Shown in pieces: positions 36,280 through 45,317 of a stretch of 64,000 bases of DNA; the stretch's first letter is position 1; each line of letters starts with the position of its first letter. A model generated the notes under the pieces. The model searched no databases. It was not told where the DNA came from and saw nothing but the letters and a program-made list of their open reading frames with translations. This DNA is from Sphingobium fuliginis (GTDB lineage Bacteria; Pseudomonadota; Alphaproteobacteria; Sphingomonadales; Sphingomonadaceae). Where the stretch lies: positions 310,001-374,000 of the forward strand of contig NZ_SEON01000003.1 of the NCBI RefSeq assembly GCF_004152845.1, written 5' to 3'. The translations under genes and the position numbers were made by a program.

Positions 36280-37703
36280 CGACACTCGATCAAGGCTTCG
36301 CGCACTCACGCTCCAGCCAGAAATCCGGTATTTTCGACAGGTTTCTGTCCCTTACGCGCAGCGGCGAAAAGCGCAACGAGCGCGTCATACCCGACGACGT
36401 GCCGTTGCATCTGGACGTGCCCGCCCTGCCCGGCTTCCGGCATGACGCGCCGGAAGCGCAGCCGGAGGAAGCGGCGCACCGGCCGCTCTCCATGAGCGCC
36501 ATGGCCGCGCCGATCAAACCCATCAGCCTGCGCCGCGACAGCATCTATGCGGCGTTCAACACCGCCATGCCGGTGACCGACCGCCATGGACTGGCAGGGC
36601 GCAACAGCGAACTGGAAAAGCTGGTCGAGGCGATCGTCGTGCAACGCAAGCATGCCGTGATCTTCGGCACGCGCGGATCGGGCAAGACCTCGCTCGCCCG
36701 CGTGTTCGGGGATCTGGCGGACGAGGCGGGATGCGTCGCGCTTTATGCATCCGCCAATGGCGAAGCGGATTTCGACTCCCTCTTCCGTCCCTTCCTGACC
36801 GAATTGCCGATGAGCAGCGCGGGACAGGAACGGGCGCGCAAGATGATGAGCGAGCCGCTGGACGTGTCCCGCCTCTCCGCCCTGCTGGTGGAGGAAGTGC
36901 GGGAGCGTTCCATCCTCATCATCGACGAATATGACCGGGTGCAGTCGGAAACGGCCAAGCAGGACGTCGCGACGCTGCTGAAGCTGCTGACCGACATCCA
37001 CTCGCCGGTACAGGTCGTGCTGGTCGGCATCGCCAGCGACATTGACGGGCTGATTGCCGCCCACCCCTCGCTGCGCCGCCATCTGGTGCCGCAGCGGGTC
37101 GCGCCGATCCCCAAGCCGGAGCTGGAGCGGCTGCTGCTGTCCTGCGCCTCCAACGCCCGGCTTTCCATCGACGAGGATGCGCTCGACGCATTGTCGAGCG
37201 CGGCCATGGGATCGCCCTATCATGCGCGGCTGTTCGGCATGTCGGCCGCGCTGGTGACGGAATCGGCCGCGCGCGACCGGATGCTGCTGTCCGATGTCGA
37301 GCAGGGGCTGCTCTCCGCGCTGGAGGATTGGCAGGAAATGAGCGGCCAGACCCATGCGCTGTTCCGCCGCATCCTGTGGGAAGCGGGTTCCACGCGGCGG
37401 ATGATCGCTCTTGCCGCCGTCGTCGCCTCCCAAATGTCCGCCATCAGCTATGAGCGGCTCGTGAAGCTCGGCCATGAGGTGCTGGGTGGCGGGTCGGTGA
37501 ACGAAGGCCAGGCACGCGACGCGATGATGCGGCTGCAGCCCGCGCTGGTGGCGACGCCCAATGGCGAGCTCTGGATGTTCGAGGATACGCTGGCGCCGCA
37601 ATTTCTGCTGCTGATGGCGAAGCAGCCGGTGCAGAGCGCACCGCCTGTGCAATCGCCCGCGGAGGAGATGCGCGCGCTGCTCAAGGGAGTGGACGGGCTA
37701 TGA
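36276..37703 (+). CDS. Orc1/Cdc6-like AAA ATPase in the EPS operon
   Basis: 475 residues from a TTG start overlapping the upstream stop. The first ~95 residues are polar and apparently disordered. Then follow Walker A GTRGSGKTS (131-139), Walker B SILIIDEYD (~214-222), a sensor-like VLVGIASDIDGLI and a winged-helix-like C-terminus (SYERLVKLGHEVLGGGSVNEGQARDAM). This is the AAA_16/ORC-type fold, unlike the tyrosine kinases expected between an OPX protein and a co-polymerase. It ends with an ATGA overlap with the co-polymerase gene. It probably powers or controls EPS assembly; that is inference from position. Confidence 0.8.
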   Translation: MTTLDQGFAHSRSSQKSGIFDRFLSLTRSGEKRNERVIPDDVPLHLDVPALPGFRHDAPEAQPEEAAHRPLSMSAMAAPIKPISLRRDSIYAAFNTAMPVTDRHGLAGRNSELEKLVEAIVVQRKHAVIFGTRGSGKTSLARVFGDLADEAGCVALYASANGEADFDSLFRPFLTELPMSSAGQERARKMMSEPLDVSRLSALLVEEVRERSILIIDEYDRVQSETAKQDVATLLKLLTDIHSPVQVVLVGIASDIDGLIAAHPSLRRHLVPQRVAPIPKPELERLLLSCASNARLSIDEDALDALSSAAMGSPYHARLFGMSAALVTESAARDRMLLSDVEQGLLSALEDWQEMSGQTHALFRRILWEAGSTRRMIALAAVVASQMSAISYERLVKLGHEVLGGGSVNEGQARDAMMRLQPALVATPNGELWMFEDTLAPQFLLLMAKQPVQSAPPVQSPAEEMRALLKGVDGL

Positions 37704-39058
37704 CCATGAACCCGATGGATTTGCTGGCCGCGCTTCAGGCGCGCTGGCGCACGGCGGCGATGATCGGGGGCATATTGTTCCTGCTCGTCGCGATCACCGC
37801 TTTTCTGCAACCGCGGCAATATATGGGCACGGCGTCGCTGCTGCTCGACCTTTCGCAGACCGATCCGACCGACACCAATACGGCGCAGGGGCCCAAGCCC
37901 GACACGGATTCCATCCTGGGCACGCAGACGGACATCATCCGCAGCGGCAAGGTGATGAACGCCGTGGCAAGGGAAGCGGGCTTCGTCAATGCGATGCCGA
38001 CGGACATGCCCGCCGATGCACGGGTGCAGGCGGCAGCCGCCACGGTCGCGAAGAACATGACCATCACCACCGGCCGGCAGAGCAACGTGCTCCAGATCCA
38101 GTATCTGGACGCCGATCCGCAGGTCGCCGCAAAGGTCGCCAACCTGATCGCCCGGATCTACATGCGCGAACAGGTGGAACTGCGCGCCTCCCCGGCGCGC
38201 GGATCGGCCAAATGGTTCGACGAGCAGACGGAGGAAGTGCGCCGTCGCTATGAGATCGCGCAAAAGAAGCTGTCGGACTTCCAGCGGGCGCACGACATCA
38301 TCGGCATCAACCGCATGGACCTTGAGGCGGAGAAGCTGAAGAACCTGTCCTATCAGCTTACCCAGGCGCAGGCGGAAGCGGCGGCCGCACGGTCCAAGGC
38401 CGGTGCGGGCAGCGTTTCCGACATCGAAGGATCGCTGATCGTCCAGAATTTGCAGGAACAGGTGGCGGCGCAGTCCGCCAGGGTATCCGAACTGCAAAAG
38501 ACCCTGGGCCCCAATCATCCGACCATGGCGGCGGCGGCCGCCCAACTGTCCGAACTCCAGTCCAAGCTGGCGGCGGCGCGCGCCAGCCAGGCCGGCGCGG
38601 TCAGCGCCAACAGCGTGGCGGCCAGCCGGCGGGAGGGCGACCTCAAGTCCAACATGGCGGGGCAGGAGGATCGCATGATCCGCATGTCGGACGTTCAGGA
38701 TCAGCTCATGGTCCTCCAGCGCGACGTGGATGCCGCGCGGCAGACCTATGACACGGTGCGGCAGCGCTTCAACGAGGCGGTGCTGAAGAGCCAGATATCC
38801 CAACCCAATGCCAGTCCGCTGGATGAGGCCACCGTGCCCCTGCTGCCTGCCAAGCCCAATATCATGCTGTGGCTGATCGGCGGGATCGCGCTTGGCCTGG
38901 TCGGCGGCGTGGCTGCCGTCATCCTGATGGAGATCGTCCATCCCCGCGTTCGTTCCGCGGCCGGCGTCGCCCGCGCCACCGAGGTCGATGTCATCACCGA
39001 ACTGGTGCCGGTCCCTGCGCGCCAGGCCAAGTTCTTCAAGCAACAGGAGGCCGCATGA
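37700..39058 (+). CDS. Polysaccharide co-polymerase (Wzz/GelC-like)
   Basis: 452 residues. Two membrane helices (~18-37 and ~400-425) flank a long periplasmic region with coiled-coil segments (QKKLSDFQRAHDIIG, LEAEKLKNLSYQLTQAQAEAAAARSK, SARVSELQKTLGPNHPTMAAAAAQLSELQSKL). The N-terminal Wzz motif (YMGTASLLLDLSQTDP) and the Pro-rich entry to the second helix (PAKPNIMLWLIGG) are typical. It has no kinase domain; the partner is the next gene. It sets chain length together with Wzy. Confidence 0.92.
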   Translation: MTMNPMDLLAALQARWRTAAMIGGILFLLVAITAFLQPRQYMGTASLLLDLSQTDPTDTNTAQGPKPDTDSILGTQTDIIRSGKVMNAVAREAGFVNAMPTDMPADARVQAAAATVAKNMTITTGRQSNVLQIQYLDADPQVAAKVANLIARIYMREQVELRASPARGSAKWFDEQTEEVRRRYEIAQKKLSDFQRAHDIIGINRMDLEAEKLKNLSYQLTQAQAEAAAARSKAGAGSVSDIEGSLIVQNLQEQVAAQSARVSELQKTLGPNHPTMAAAAAQLSELQSKLAAARASQAGAVSANSVAASRREGDLKSNMAGQEDRMIRMSDVQDQLMVLQRDVDAARQTYDTVRQRFNEAVLKSQISQPNASPLDEATVPLLPAKPNIMLWLIGGIALGLVGGVAAVILMEIVHPRVRSAAGVARATEVDVITELVPVPARQAKFFKQQEAA

Positions 39059-39972
39059 GACTGCGTTCCACGGCGGGCGCCCCGCATCAACTGGCCTCGG
39101 GCGGCAGGGCAGGCGGCGGCGCCGCGCTGCGTCCCCGCGCCCGCGACAGCCATAATTTCGCCCGACTGGCGGTGGAGCACGGTTTCCTGGCCGAAGCCGA
39201 TGTGCACAAGGTCGAGGCGCATGCCCGATCCCAAGGGCTGGCGCTGCATGACGCGGCGGTTGACCTGGGGCTGCTGAACCCGGAGGATGCGGGCATGCTC
39301 GCGGCCTTGCAGGGCGGCTTCGCCCTGCTGCCGGAGGGCGACCAGCGGGTCGATCCGCTGGTGGTCGCGGCCTTCGACCCCGCCAATGCCTATGCCGCCA
39401 AGGTGCGGACGATCCGCGCCAAGATGCGCGCCGCGGCCAAGGAGGGCGATCCCGCTGCCCTGCGGCTGGCGGTGCTGGCCATAGAGGCAGGCGACGAGGC
39501 TGCGATCATGGCGGCGAACCTTGCCGTCGTGCTGGCCCAGATGGACGGGCAGACGATGTTGATCGACGTCGACATGGGCCGGCCTTCGCTCGACCGGCTG
39601 TTCCGCATCGCGAACAAGGCAGGACTGGCCGAACAATTAATGGGCAGCGCCGCGCTGCTGCCCGCGGCCAGGACGGCGGTGGAGGGCCTGTGGCTGATGA
39701 CCGCCGGTCGCGCATCCGGCAGCGCGGCGAGCCTCGTGACGCGCGGCCCGCTGGCGGAAACGGCCAATGGCTGGGGCCTGCGCGACACGTCGATGCTGTT
39801 CTACCTTGCGGAGCGGAAGGGCGACCAGACGCCCTATGGCAGCATATTGGCGGGCTTCGACGCCGTCGTGATCGTCGCGCGGCGCGGCGATACCGCCATT
39901 GCCGACATGCGCCGGGTCATCGACGATCTGGACCGGCATGGCGTACCGATCGCCGGGACGGTGATTGCATGA
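39055..39972 (+). CDS. GelE/CpsD-like protein with degenerate P-loop and N-terminal T2SSE_N-like domain
   Basis: 305 residues from ATG with cagga upstream, overlapping the co-polymerase stop. Residues ~35-95 (ARLAVEHGFLAEADVHKVEAHARSQG) resemble the MshEN/T2SSE_N domain of type II secretion ATPases. Residues ~105-305 follow the BY-kinase/CpsD fold: Walker A' is kept (TMLIDVDMGRPSLDRLF, Asp171/Asp173). The Walker A position, normally GEGKST, instead reads GDEAAI at 146-151. No tyrosine cluster ends the protein. It is probably a non-catalytic regulator of the co-polymerase. Confidence 0.8.
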   Translation: MRLRSTAGAPHQLASGGRAGGGAALRPRARDSHNFARLAVEHGFLAEADVHKVEAHARSQGLALHDAAVDLGLLNPEDAGMLAALQGGFALLPEGDQRVDPLVVAAFDPANAYAAKVRTIRAKMRAAAKEGDPAALRLAVLAIEAGDEAAIMAANLAVVLAQMDGQTMLIDVDMGRPSLDRLFRIANKAGLAEQLMGSAALLPAARTAVEGLWLMTAGRASGSAASLVTRGPLAETANGWGLRDTSMLFYLAERKGDQTPYGSILAGFDAVVIVARRGDTAIADMRRVIDDLDRHGVPIAGTVIA

Positions 39973-40793
39973 GCGCCGAACAAGCGCTGGCGCGTCCCCA
40001 GCCCCTTCCTTCTCCCGGAATCGGTCCGGGCATAGGGAATGAAGCCCCCGTCGCGCATGTCGGCGGCCTGCCCGTATCCACCCTGTCGCTGGATGCGCTG
40101 ATCGCGAAGATGCTGGTGGAAGCGCCCCTGCGCCGTAGCCTGGAACAGCAGCCGTCGCTGGTGTTCGACGCCAACGGCCAGGGCCTGTCGATGAACGCCA
40201 CCGATCCGGACTTCCGCGCCAATCTGGCGCAGGCGGACCTGATCCATGCCGACGGACAGATCATCGTCGCGGCCTCCCGCTGGTTCGGCGGACCGCAGAT
40301 CGCGGACCGCTCCAGCACGACGGACATGTTCATCGACAGCCTGAAACCGGCGGCGGAGGCTCAGGTCAGCTATTATCTGCTCGGCGGCGAGGAGAAGGTG
40401 AACGCCGCCTGCGCGAAGGAGATCCTTGCGCTGGCGCCGGGTCTTCAGCTCGCCGGACGGCGCAACGGCTTCTGGAAGCCGGAGGAAGAGGATGCGGTGA
40501 TCGACGCGATCAATGCCGCCGCGCCCGACGTCCTCTGGGTCGGCACCGGCAAGCCGCGCGAGCAGGCCTTTTGCGTGCGCAATCGCGACCGGATCAAGGC
40601 CGGCTGGATCGTCACCTGCGGCGGCCTGTTCAACTATATCACCGGCGACTATCCGCGCGCGCCGCTCTGGATGCAGAAGTCCGGTTTCGAATGGCTGCAC
40701 CGCATGGCGACGCGGCCCAAAGAACTGGCCTGGCGCTACATCACCACCAATCCGCACGCCCTCTGGCTGATCTGGAAACATCGCCATGGCTGA
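39969..40793 (+). CDS. Glycosyltransferase, WecG/TagA/CpsF family (GT26)
   Basis: 274 residues. GT26 features: VFDANGQGLSMNATDPDFRANLAQADLIHADGQ, YYLLGGEEKVN, PDVLWVGTGKPREQAFCVRNRD, TCGGLFNYITGDYPRAPLWMQKSGFEWLHRM. It adds a sugar to the lipid-linked intermediate on the cytoplasmic face. The first ~30 residues are Pro-rich and extra to the family. It overlaps both neighbours by a few nucleotides. Confidence 0.92.
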   Translation: MSAEQALARPQPLPSPGIGPGIGNEAPVAHVGGLPVSTLSLDALIAKMLVEAPLRRSLEQQPSLVFDANGQGLSMNATDPDFRANLAQADLIHADGQIIVAASRWFGGPQIADRSSTTDMFIDSLKPAAEAQVSYYLLGGEEKVNAACAKEILALAPGLQLAGRRNGFWKPEEEDAVIDAINAAAPDVLWVGTGKPREQAFCVRNRDRIKAGWIVTCGGLFNYITGDYPRAPLWMQKSGFEWLHRMATRPKELAWRYITTNPHALWLIWKHRHG

Positions 40794-42075
40794 AGCCCAG
40801 GTGGCTGAAAATCTTCCGACGGGCCGCGTCCGGCGCCTTGGCAGCCTGTTCGGCCGCTTCGGGCTGGCGAGCCTGTCGTCGGCGATCGTCTCGGTCAGCC
40901 ATCTGCTGGTCCAGCTCTTTTCCATCCACCATCTGGAAACGGCGGCCATCGGCACGCTGGCATTCCTGCTGGTGATCATCCAGTTCGGCTATGGCCTGTC
41001 CAATGCGCTGGTGTCGACGCCCTACACCATCGCGGTGAACCAGGGAGACGATGCCGATGCCCGGAGCTTCGACTTCTTCTTCCCGGTCAACCTGATGCTG
41101 GCGGCCAGCCAGGGACTGATCTGCGCCGCCATCGCCTGGGCAACCGCCTCTCCCGCCGCCGCCCTGCTGTTCGGGATGGCGGGCATGCTGTCGCTGATCC
41201 GCTGGTTCGGGCGCTCCAATGCCTATGCGCATCATGCTCCGGCAAGGGCTGCACGATCGGACCTCGCCTATGCAGGGACGATCCTCGCCGGACTGCTGAT
41301 CGCGATGCGGACCGGCGCGGACATGCCCGCCATCGGCGGCATGCTGGTGGCGGCCAGCCTGGTCGGACTGCTCCCCTTCGGTCTCGCCTATCTGCGGCGG
41401 CACTTCGCCATGGCGCCCGCCCGCGCGATGGGCGCCTATCGCCCGGTGTGGAAGGAGCAGTCGGCCTGGACGCTGGTCGGCGTGCTGTCGACGGAGGCGA
41501 CCTCCAATTCGCACAGCTATATCGTGACGCTGCTCGCCGGGCCGACCGCCTTCGCGCCGATCGCCGTGGGGATGCTGTTCTTCCGCCCGGTCAATGTCTG
41601 CATCACCGCCCTCACACAGTTGGAGCGGCCCCGCATGACCCGGGCCGTGGCGCGCGGCGATCATGACGCGGCGATCAGGTCGGAACGGGTCTTCATGGCC
41701 GCGCTGGTCATGCTGTGGCTGGCGACCTGCGCCGTGGCGGCGATTGCCCTCTATGCCTTTCCAGGCCTGATCCTGAAGCCCACGCTGGACCACCGGCTGG
41801 TGATGGTCGCGGTGGGCCTGTGCGCCCTCCTCTCCCTCGTCCAGTGCGTGCAGACGCCGATGAGCGTGATGACCCAGGCGCGCAAGGCCTTCCGCCCACT
41901 CGCCGCGCAGAGCATGCGCAGCTGCGGCGTCGGGCTGGTCGCCGTGACGCTGCTGGTGCTGGGCACCGCGCCCGTCTTCTCCATCGGCGGGGTCGTGCTG
42001 TCGCAGCTCGTCATGATGCTCGGCATCTGGCAACTCGACCGCAAATGGCGGCGCGATCAGCGGGGAGCCGCCTGA
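40786..42075 (+). CDS. Lipid-linked repeat-unit flippase (Wzx/MATE-like)
   Basis: 429 residues with about 12 membrane helices and few charged residues between them. Position between glycosyltransferases and polymerase, size and topology fit a Wzx flippase. Sequence motifs are weak, as usual for Wzx (VSVSHLLVQLFSIHHLETAAIG in the first helix pair). Overlaps the GT26 gene by 8 nt. Predicted to move the undecaprenyl-linked repeat to the periplasmic side. Confidence 0.8.
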   Translation: MAEAQVAENLPTGRVRRLGSLFGRFGLASLSSAIVSVSHLLVQLFSIHHLETAAIGTLAFLLVIIQFGYGLSNALVSTPYTIAVNQGDDADARSFDFFFPVNLMLAASQGLICAAIAWATASPAAALLFGMAGMLSLIRWFGRSNAYAHHAPARAARSDLAYAGTILAGLLIAMRTGADMPAIGGMLVAASLVGLLPFGLAYLRRHFAMAPARAMGAYRPVWKEQSAWTLVGVLSTEATSNSHSYIVTLLAGPTAFAPIAVGMLFFRPVNVCITALTQLERPRMTRAVARGDHDAAIRSERVFMAALVMLWLATCAVAAIALYAFPGLILKPTLDHRLVMVAVGLCALLSLVQCVQTPMSVMTQARKAFRPLAAQSMRSCGVGLVAVTLLVLGTAPVFSIGGVVLSQLVMMLGIWQLDRKWRRDQRGAA

Positions 42076-42077
42076 CC

Positions 42078-43442
42078 ATGGCGACAAGCTGGCATCGCGG
42101 CGGTGTCGCCGCCATCCCCGCACAGACGGGCGGCGGCCAGAGCATGCGCATGATCTGGATCACCCAGATCTTCTATTTCGTCTTCCTGATGATGGTCTTC
42201 ATCGGCCAGCAACCCTTCGCCTCCCGCACGCAGGACGAGCTGGTGGCGATGGCGCAGGAAAATGACGGGTCGGACCTGTTCAAGCAGATGCTGTTCATCG
42301 GCTTCGCCCTGCTGCTGACCGGCGTGCAGATCATCCGCAAGCATCCGCTGCAATATAGATTCACCTTCTGGCCGCTGGCGATCATGCTGGTCTGGTTCTT
42401 CATTTCCTGCACCTGGGGCGTGGACCCGTTCGTGTCCTTCAAGCGGGCGATGCAGCAGCTCATCGTGATCTACATCACCTTCTGCGCGCTGTCCCTGATA
42501 GGGCCGCAGCGGCTGTTCGACGCGCTGCGCGCGGCGCTGATCGTCTCGCTGATCATCTGCTGGGTGTCGCTGCCGCTGACACCCGCCGCCGTCCATCCAC
42601 CGACCGAAAGCGACAAGGCGCTGATCGGCGCATGGCGCGGTTTCTTCTTCCACAAGAATATCGCCGGGGCCGTCATGGCGTTGACCTTCATCGTCTGCGG
42701 CAATGCATGGATCGACCGGCGCAAATGGTATTATGCGCTGTTCGCGGTCATGGCGTTCGTCTTCGTGATCGGGACTAAGAGCAAGACTTCGCTCGCGCTG
42801 TGCGTCGGCATGCTGGCGATCAGCAACATCTATCGGGCGCTGAGCGACAACACGCAGAAGCGCGCGATATTGCTGCTGATGCTGGGTTTCGGCATGGTGG
42901 GCTTCCTGGCGCTCTACATCGCCTATCAACCGACCATCGAGCGGCTGTTCGCCGATCCGACCAGCTTCACCGGGCGGGTATCGATCTGGCGGGTGGTGTT
43001 CGATTATCTGGCCGATCATCCCTATCTGGGCGCGGGCTTCGGCGGCTTCTGGCAGGTGGGCGTAAACAGCCCCGCGCATGACTATCTGAACCAGCAATTC
43101 CAGATGCTGACCGCCCATTCGCATGACGGCTATCTGGAAATCTGGGTGACGACCGGGCCGCTGGGCCTCATCATGCTGCTGGTCAGCTTCCTTGCCTTGC
43201 CCGCCTATTGGTTCCTGACCGGCTCGACCAGGGAGAACCAGGCGCTGATGGTGCCCGCCTTCGCCATCTGGGTGTTCGTCATGTACCAGAACCTGCTCGA
43301 AACCAGCTTTTTCGACAAGGATCGCCAGGTCTGGGTGATCTTCCTCGCGGCCATCGCGGCCGCCCACGCCACTTTCAAGGCCAAGCCGCGCCCGCAATGG
43401 ACCCGGCGCCACCATCTCCAGCAGGAGAGCGTCCATGGCTAA
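42078..43442 (+). CDS. O-antigen ligase/polymerase family protein (Wzy-like EPS polymerase)
   Basis: 454 residues, about 11 membrane helices and one large periplasmic loop. Wzy_C/WaaL motifs: WRGFFFHKNIAGAVMALTF, SKTSLALCVGMLA, FTGRVSIWRVVFDYLADHPYLGAGFGGFW and the HSHDGYLEIWVTTGPLGLIMLL loop end. It is expected to polymerise repeats on the periplasmic face with the Wzz-like co-polymerase. It begins 2 nt after the flippase stop. Confidence 0.88.
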   Translation: MATSWHRGGVAAIPAQTGGGQSMRMIWITQIFYFVFLMMVFIGQQPFASRTQDELVAMAQENDGSDLFKQMLFIGFALLLTGVQIIRKHPLQYRFTFWPLAIMLVWFFISCTWGVDPFVSFKRAMQQLIVIYITFCALSLIGPQRLFDALRAALIVSLIICWVSLPLTPAAVHPPTESDKALIGAWRGFFFHKNIAGAVMALTFIVCGNAWIDRRKWYYALFAVMAFVFVIGTKSKTSLALCVGMLAISNIYRALSDNTQKRAILLLMLGFGMVGFLALYIAYQPTIERLFADPTSFTGRVSIWRVVFDYLADHPYLGAGFGGFWQVGVNSPAHDYLNQQFQMLTAHSHDGYLEIWVTTGPLGLIMLLVSFLALPAYWFLTGSTRENQALMVPAFAIWVFVMYQNLLETSFFDKDRQVWVIFLAAIAAAHATFKAKPRPQWTRRHHLQQESVHG

Positions 43443-44364
43443 TATCATCGTCTGCATCGCCACCTGCAACCGGCCACAGGGATTGCGCCGGACCCTGGAA
43501 TCTCTCGCTGCGCAACAAACGCGGCACCATCTGGAAGTGCTGGTGGCCGACAATGACGCGGCCCATCAGGAAGGGCTCGCCGTGGTCGAGCAGCTCGCTT
43601 CCCAAGGCTATCGCTGGCCGATCGAAGCCCTGCTGGTTGCGGAACGCGGCATTCCGCTGGTGCGCAACGCGCTCGTCGCCGCCGCGCTGGCGCGGCCCGG
43701 CGCGACCCATGTCGCCATGCTGGACGATGACGAGGCAGCCTCCCCCGGGTGGATCGACGCCATGGCCGATACGGCGCAGCGCTGGGAGGCGGACGTGGTC
43801 GGCGGCGCCGTGCTGCGGGAGATGGACAGCGCCATCGCTCCCTGGGCGGCGCGCCATCCCCTGCTCGCCCCCAAGCAACGCGGGCAGTCCGGCCCGGTCG
43901 CGCTGGTGGACAGCACCGCCAATGTGCTGATCGCCGCCACGGCCCTGCGCGCCATGGGGGAGCGCCCCTTTGACGAGCGCATGGCGCTGACCGGCGGGTC
44001 GGACAAGCAACTGTTCACCCGCATGCAGCGCGCCGGCTTCCGCTTCGCCTGGTCGGAGGAGGCGGTCGTGACCGAACTCATCCCCGCCAGCCGCGTCACC
44101 GCCCGATGGCTGCTGATGCGCGGCTATCGCGTCGGTATGACCGACATGATGGTGGAGCGTTTCCACAGGGGCCGGCTGCGCGCCCTGTTGGGCGAAGCGC
44201 CGCGCATCGTCGCGGGATTCCTCGTCGGATCGCTGGGCGCTGTCGCGACGTTCGACCGGGGCAAGCGGGTCGAACGGCTCGGCAAGCTTTATCGCGCGGC
44301 CGGCAAGATCGCCGGGCTCGCCGGATTCCACTATGAAGAATATCGAAAGGTGCATGGCGCATGA
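43435..44364 (+). CDS. Glycosyltransferase family 2, first of four in the operon
   Basis: 309 residues. GT-A fold: IIVCIATCNRPQGLRRTLESL, VLVADNDAAHQEG and the metal motif region AMLDDDEAASPGWIDAM. A C-terminal segment (RAGFRFAWSEEAVVTELIPASRVTARWLLMRGYRVG) is shared with the last glycosyltransferase of the operon. Donor and acceptor are unknown. Stop overlaps the next start as ATGA. Confidence 0.9.
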   Translation: MANIIVCIATCNRPQGLRRTLESLAAQQTRHHLEVLVADNDAAHQEGLAVVEQLASQGYRWPIEALLVAERGIPLVRNALVAAALARPGATHVAMLDDDEAASPGWIDAMADTAQRWEADVVGGAVLREMDSAIAPWAARHPLLAPKQRGQSGPVALVDSTANVLIAATALRAMGERPFDERMALTGGSDKQLFTRMQRAGFRFAWSEEAVVTELIPASRVTARWLLMRGYRVGMTDMMVERFHRGRLRALLGEAPRIVAGFLVGSLGAVATFDRGKRVERLGKLYRAAGKIAGLAGFHYEEYRKVHGA

Positions 44365-45317
44365 GCGATGCCGCGCTGGGCAAGCAACCCTTTTTCTCCG
44401 TCGTCATCCCGCTCTACAACCGGGCGGAAATCGTCGGCGACACCATCCGGTCCGTGCTGGCGCAGGACTGGCAGGATTTCGAGATCGTCGTGATCGACGA
44501 CGGTTCGCGGGACAATCCCGGCCCCGTGATCGACGCGATAGGCGATCCGCGCGTCCGCTATATCCGGCAGGATAACGCCGGCGGCGGCGCGGCGCGCAAT
44601 GCCGGCATCATGGCGGCCGACGGGCGCTATATCGCCTTTCTGGACTCCGACGACCTGTTCCTTCCCGGCAAGCTTTCCATCATGGCGAAGGCGCTGGCGG
44701 GAGATGACGGGCGAACGGTGCTCTATTCCCGCATGAAGGTGGACCGGGGCGTCGACCGCTACTGGATCAGGCCCGACCGCGGCATTCGCGAGGGCGAGGA
44801 TGTCGGGGAATATCTGTTCTGCGCCAATCAGTTCATGCAGACCAGCACCATGGTCGTGCCGACCGGCATGGCGCAGCATGTGCTGTTCGACCCGGCTTTG
44901 AAGAAGGGACAGGATCTCGACTTCTGCGTCCGGCTCCAGGGCGCGGGGGCCCGGTTCCGGATGATCGACCAGCCGCTGACCATCTGGCTCGACGCGACGG
45001 AGGCGGGCCGGACATCCTATGTGAAGGGCTATGAAACCTCGCTCGACTGGCTCGACCGCTGCGGCCACATGCTCACCAACCGGGCGCGGCGGGGCTATCG
45101 CGCAACCGTGCTGGCCTATCATATGGCGCCGATCAGGCCGGTGGTGGCGATCAAGGATCTGGCGGTGGGCATGGTGGCGGGCGGCGTTCCTCCCCGCGTG
45201 ATCGCCCGGCAGGTGCTGCGATCCTATCTGCCCAAGCCGCTCTACCGATCGCTGGTCAACGGCTTCGTCCTGCGCTTCGGCAAGGCCGAGGCCGCCACAA
45301 GTGGAGCCGGTTCGTGA
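44361..45317 (+). CDS. Glycosyltransferase family 2, second
   Basis: 318 residues. FFSVVIPLYNRAEIVGDTIRSVLAQDW, EIVVIDDGSRDN and YIAFLDSDDLFLPGKL are the nucleotide-sugar and DXD-type motifs. It resembles the next gene product throughout, including the C-terminal KPLYRSLVNGFVLRF, so the two are paralogues. Sugar specificity is unknown. Confidence 0.92.
   Translation: MSDAALGKQPFFSVVIPLYNRAEIVGDTIRSVLAQDWQDFEIVVIDDGSRDNPGPVIDAIGDPRVRYIRQDNAGGGAARNAGIMAADGRYIAFLDSDDLFLPGKLSIMAKALAGDDGRTVLYSRMKVDRGVDRYWIRPDRGIREGEDVGEYLFCANQFMQTSTMVVPTGMAQHVLFDPALKKGQDLDFCVRLQGAGARFRMIDQPLTIWLDATEAGRTSYVKGYETSLDWLDRCGHMLTNRARRGYRATVLAYHMAPIRPVVAIKDLAVGMVAGGVPPRVIARQVLRSYLPKPLYRSLVNGFVLRFGKAEAATSGAGS

Noticed and set aside
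38869-39054. Longer N-terminus for the GelE-like protein
   Set aside because: The frame is open upstream but lies within the co-polymerase gene; the ATG at 39055 has a Shine-Dalgarno and an ATGA overlap like the rest of the operon.
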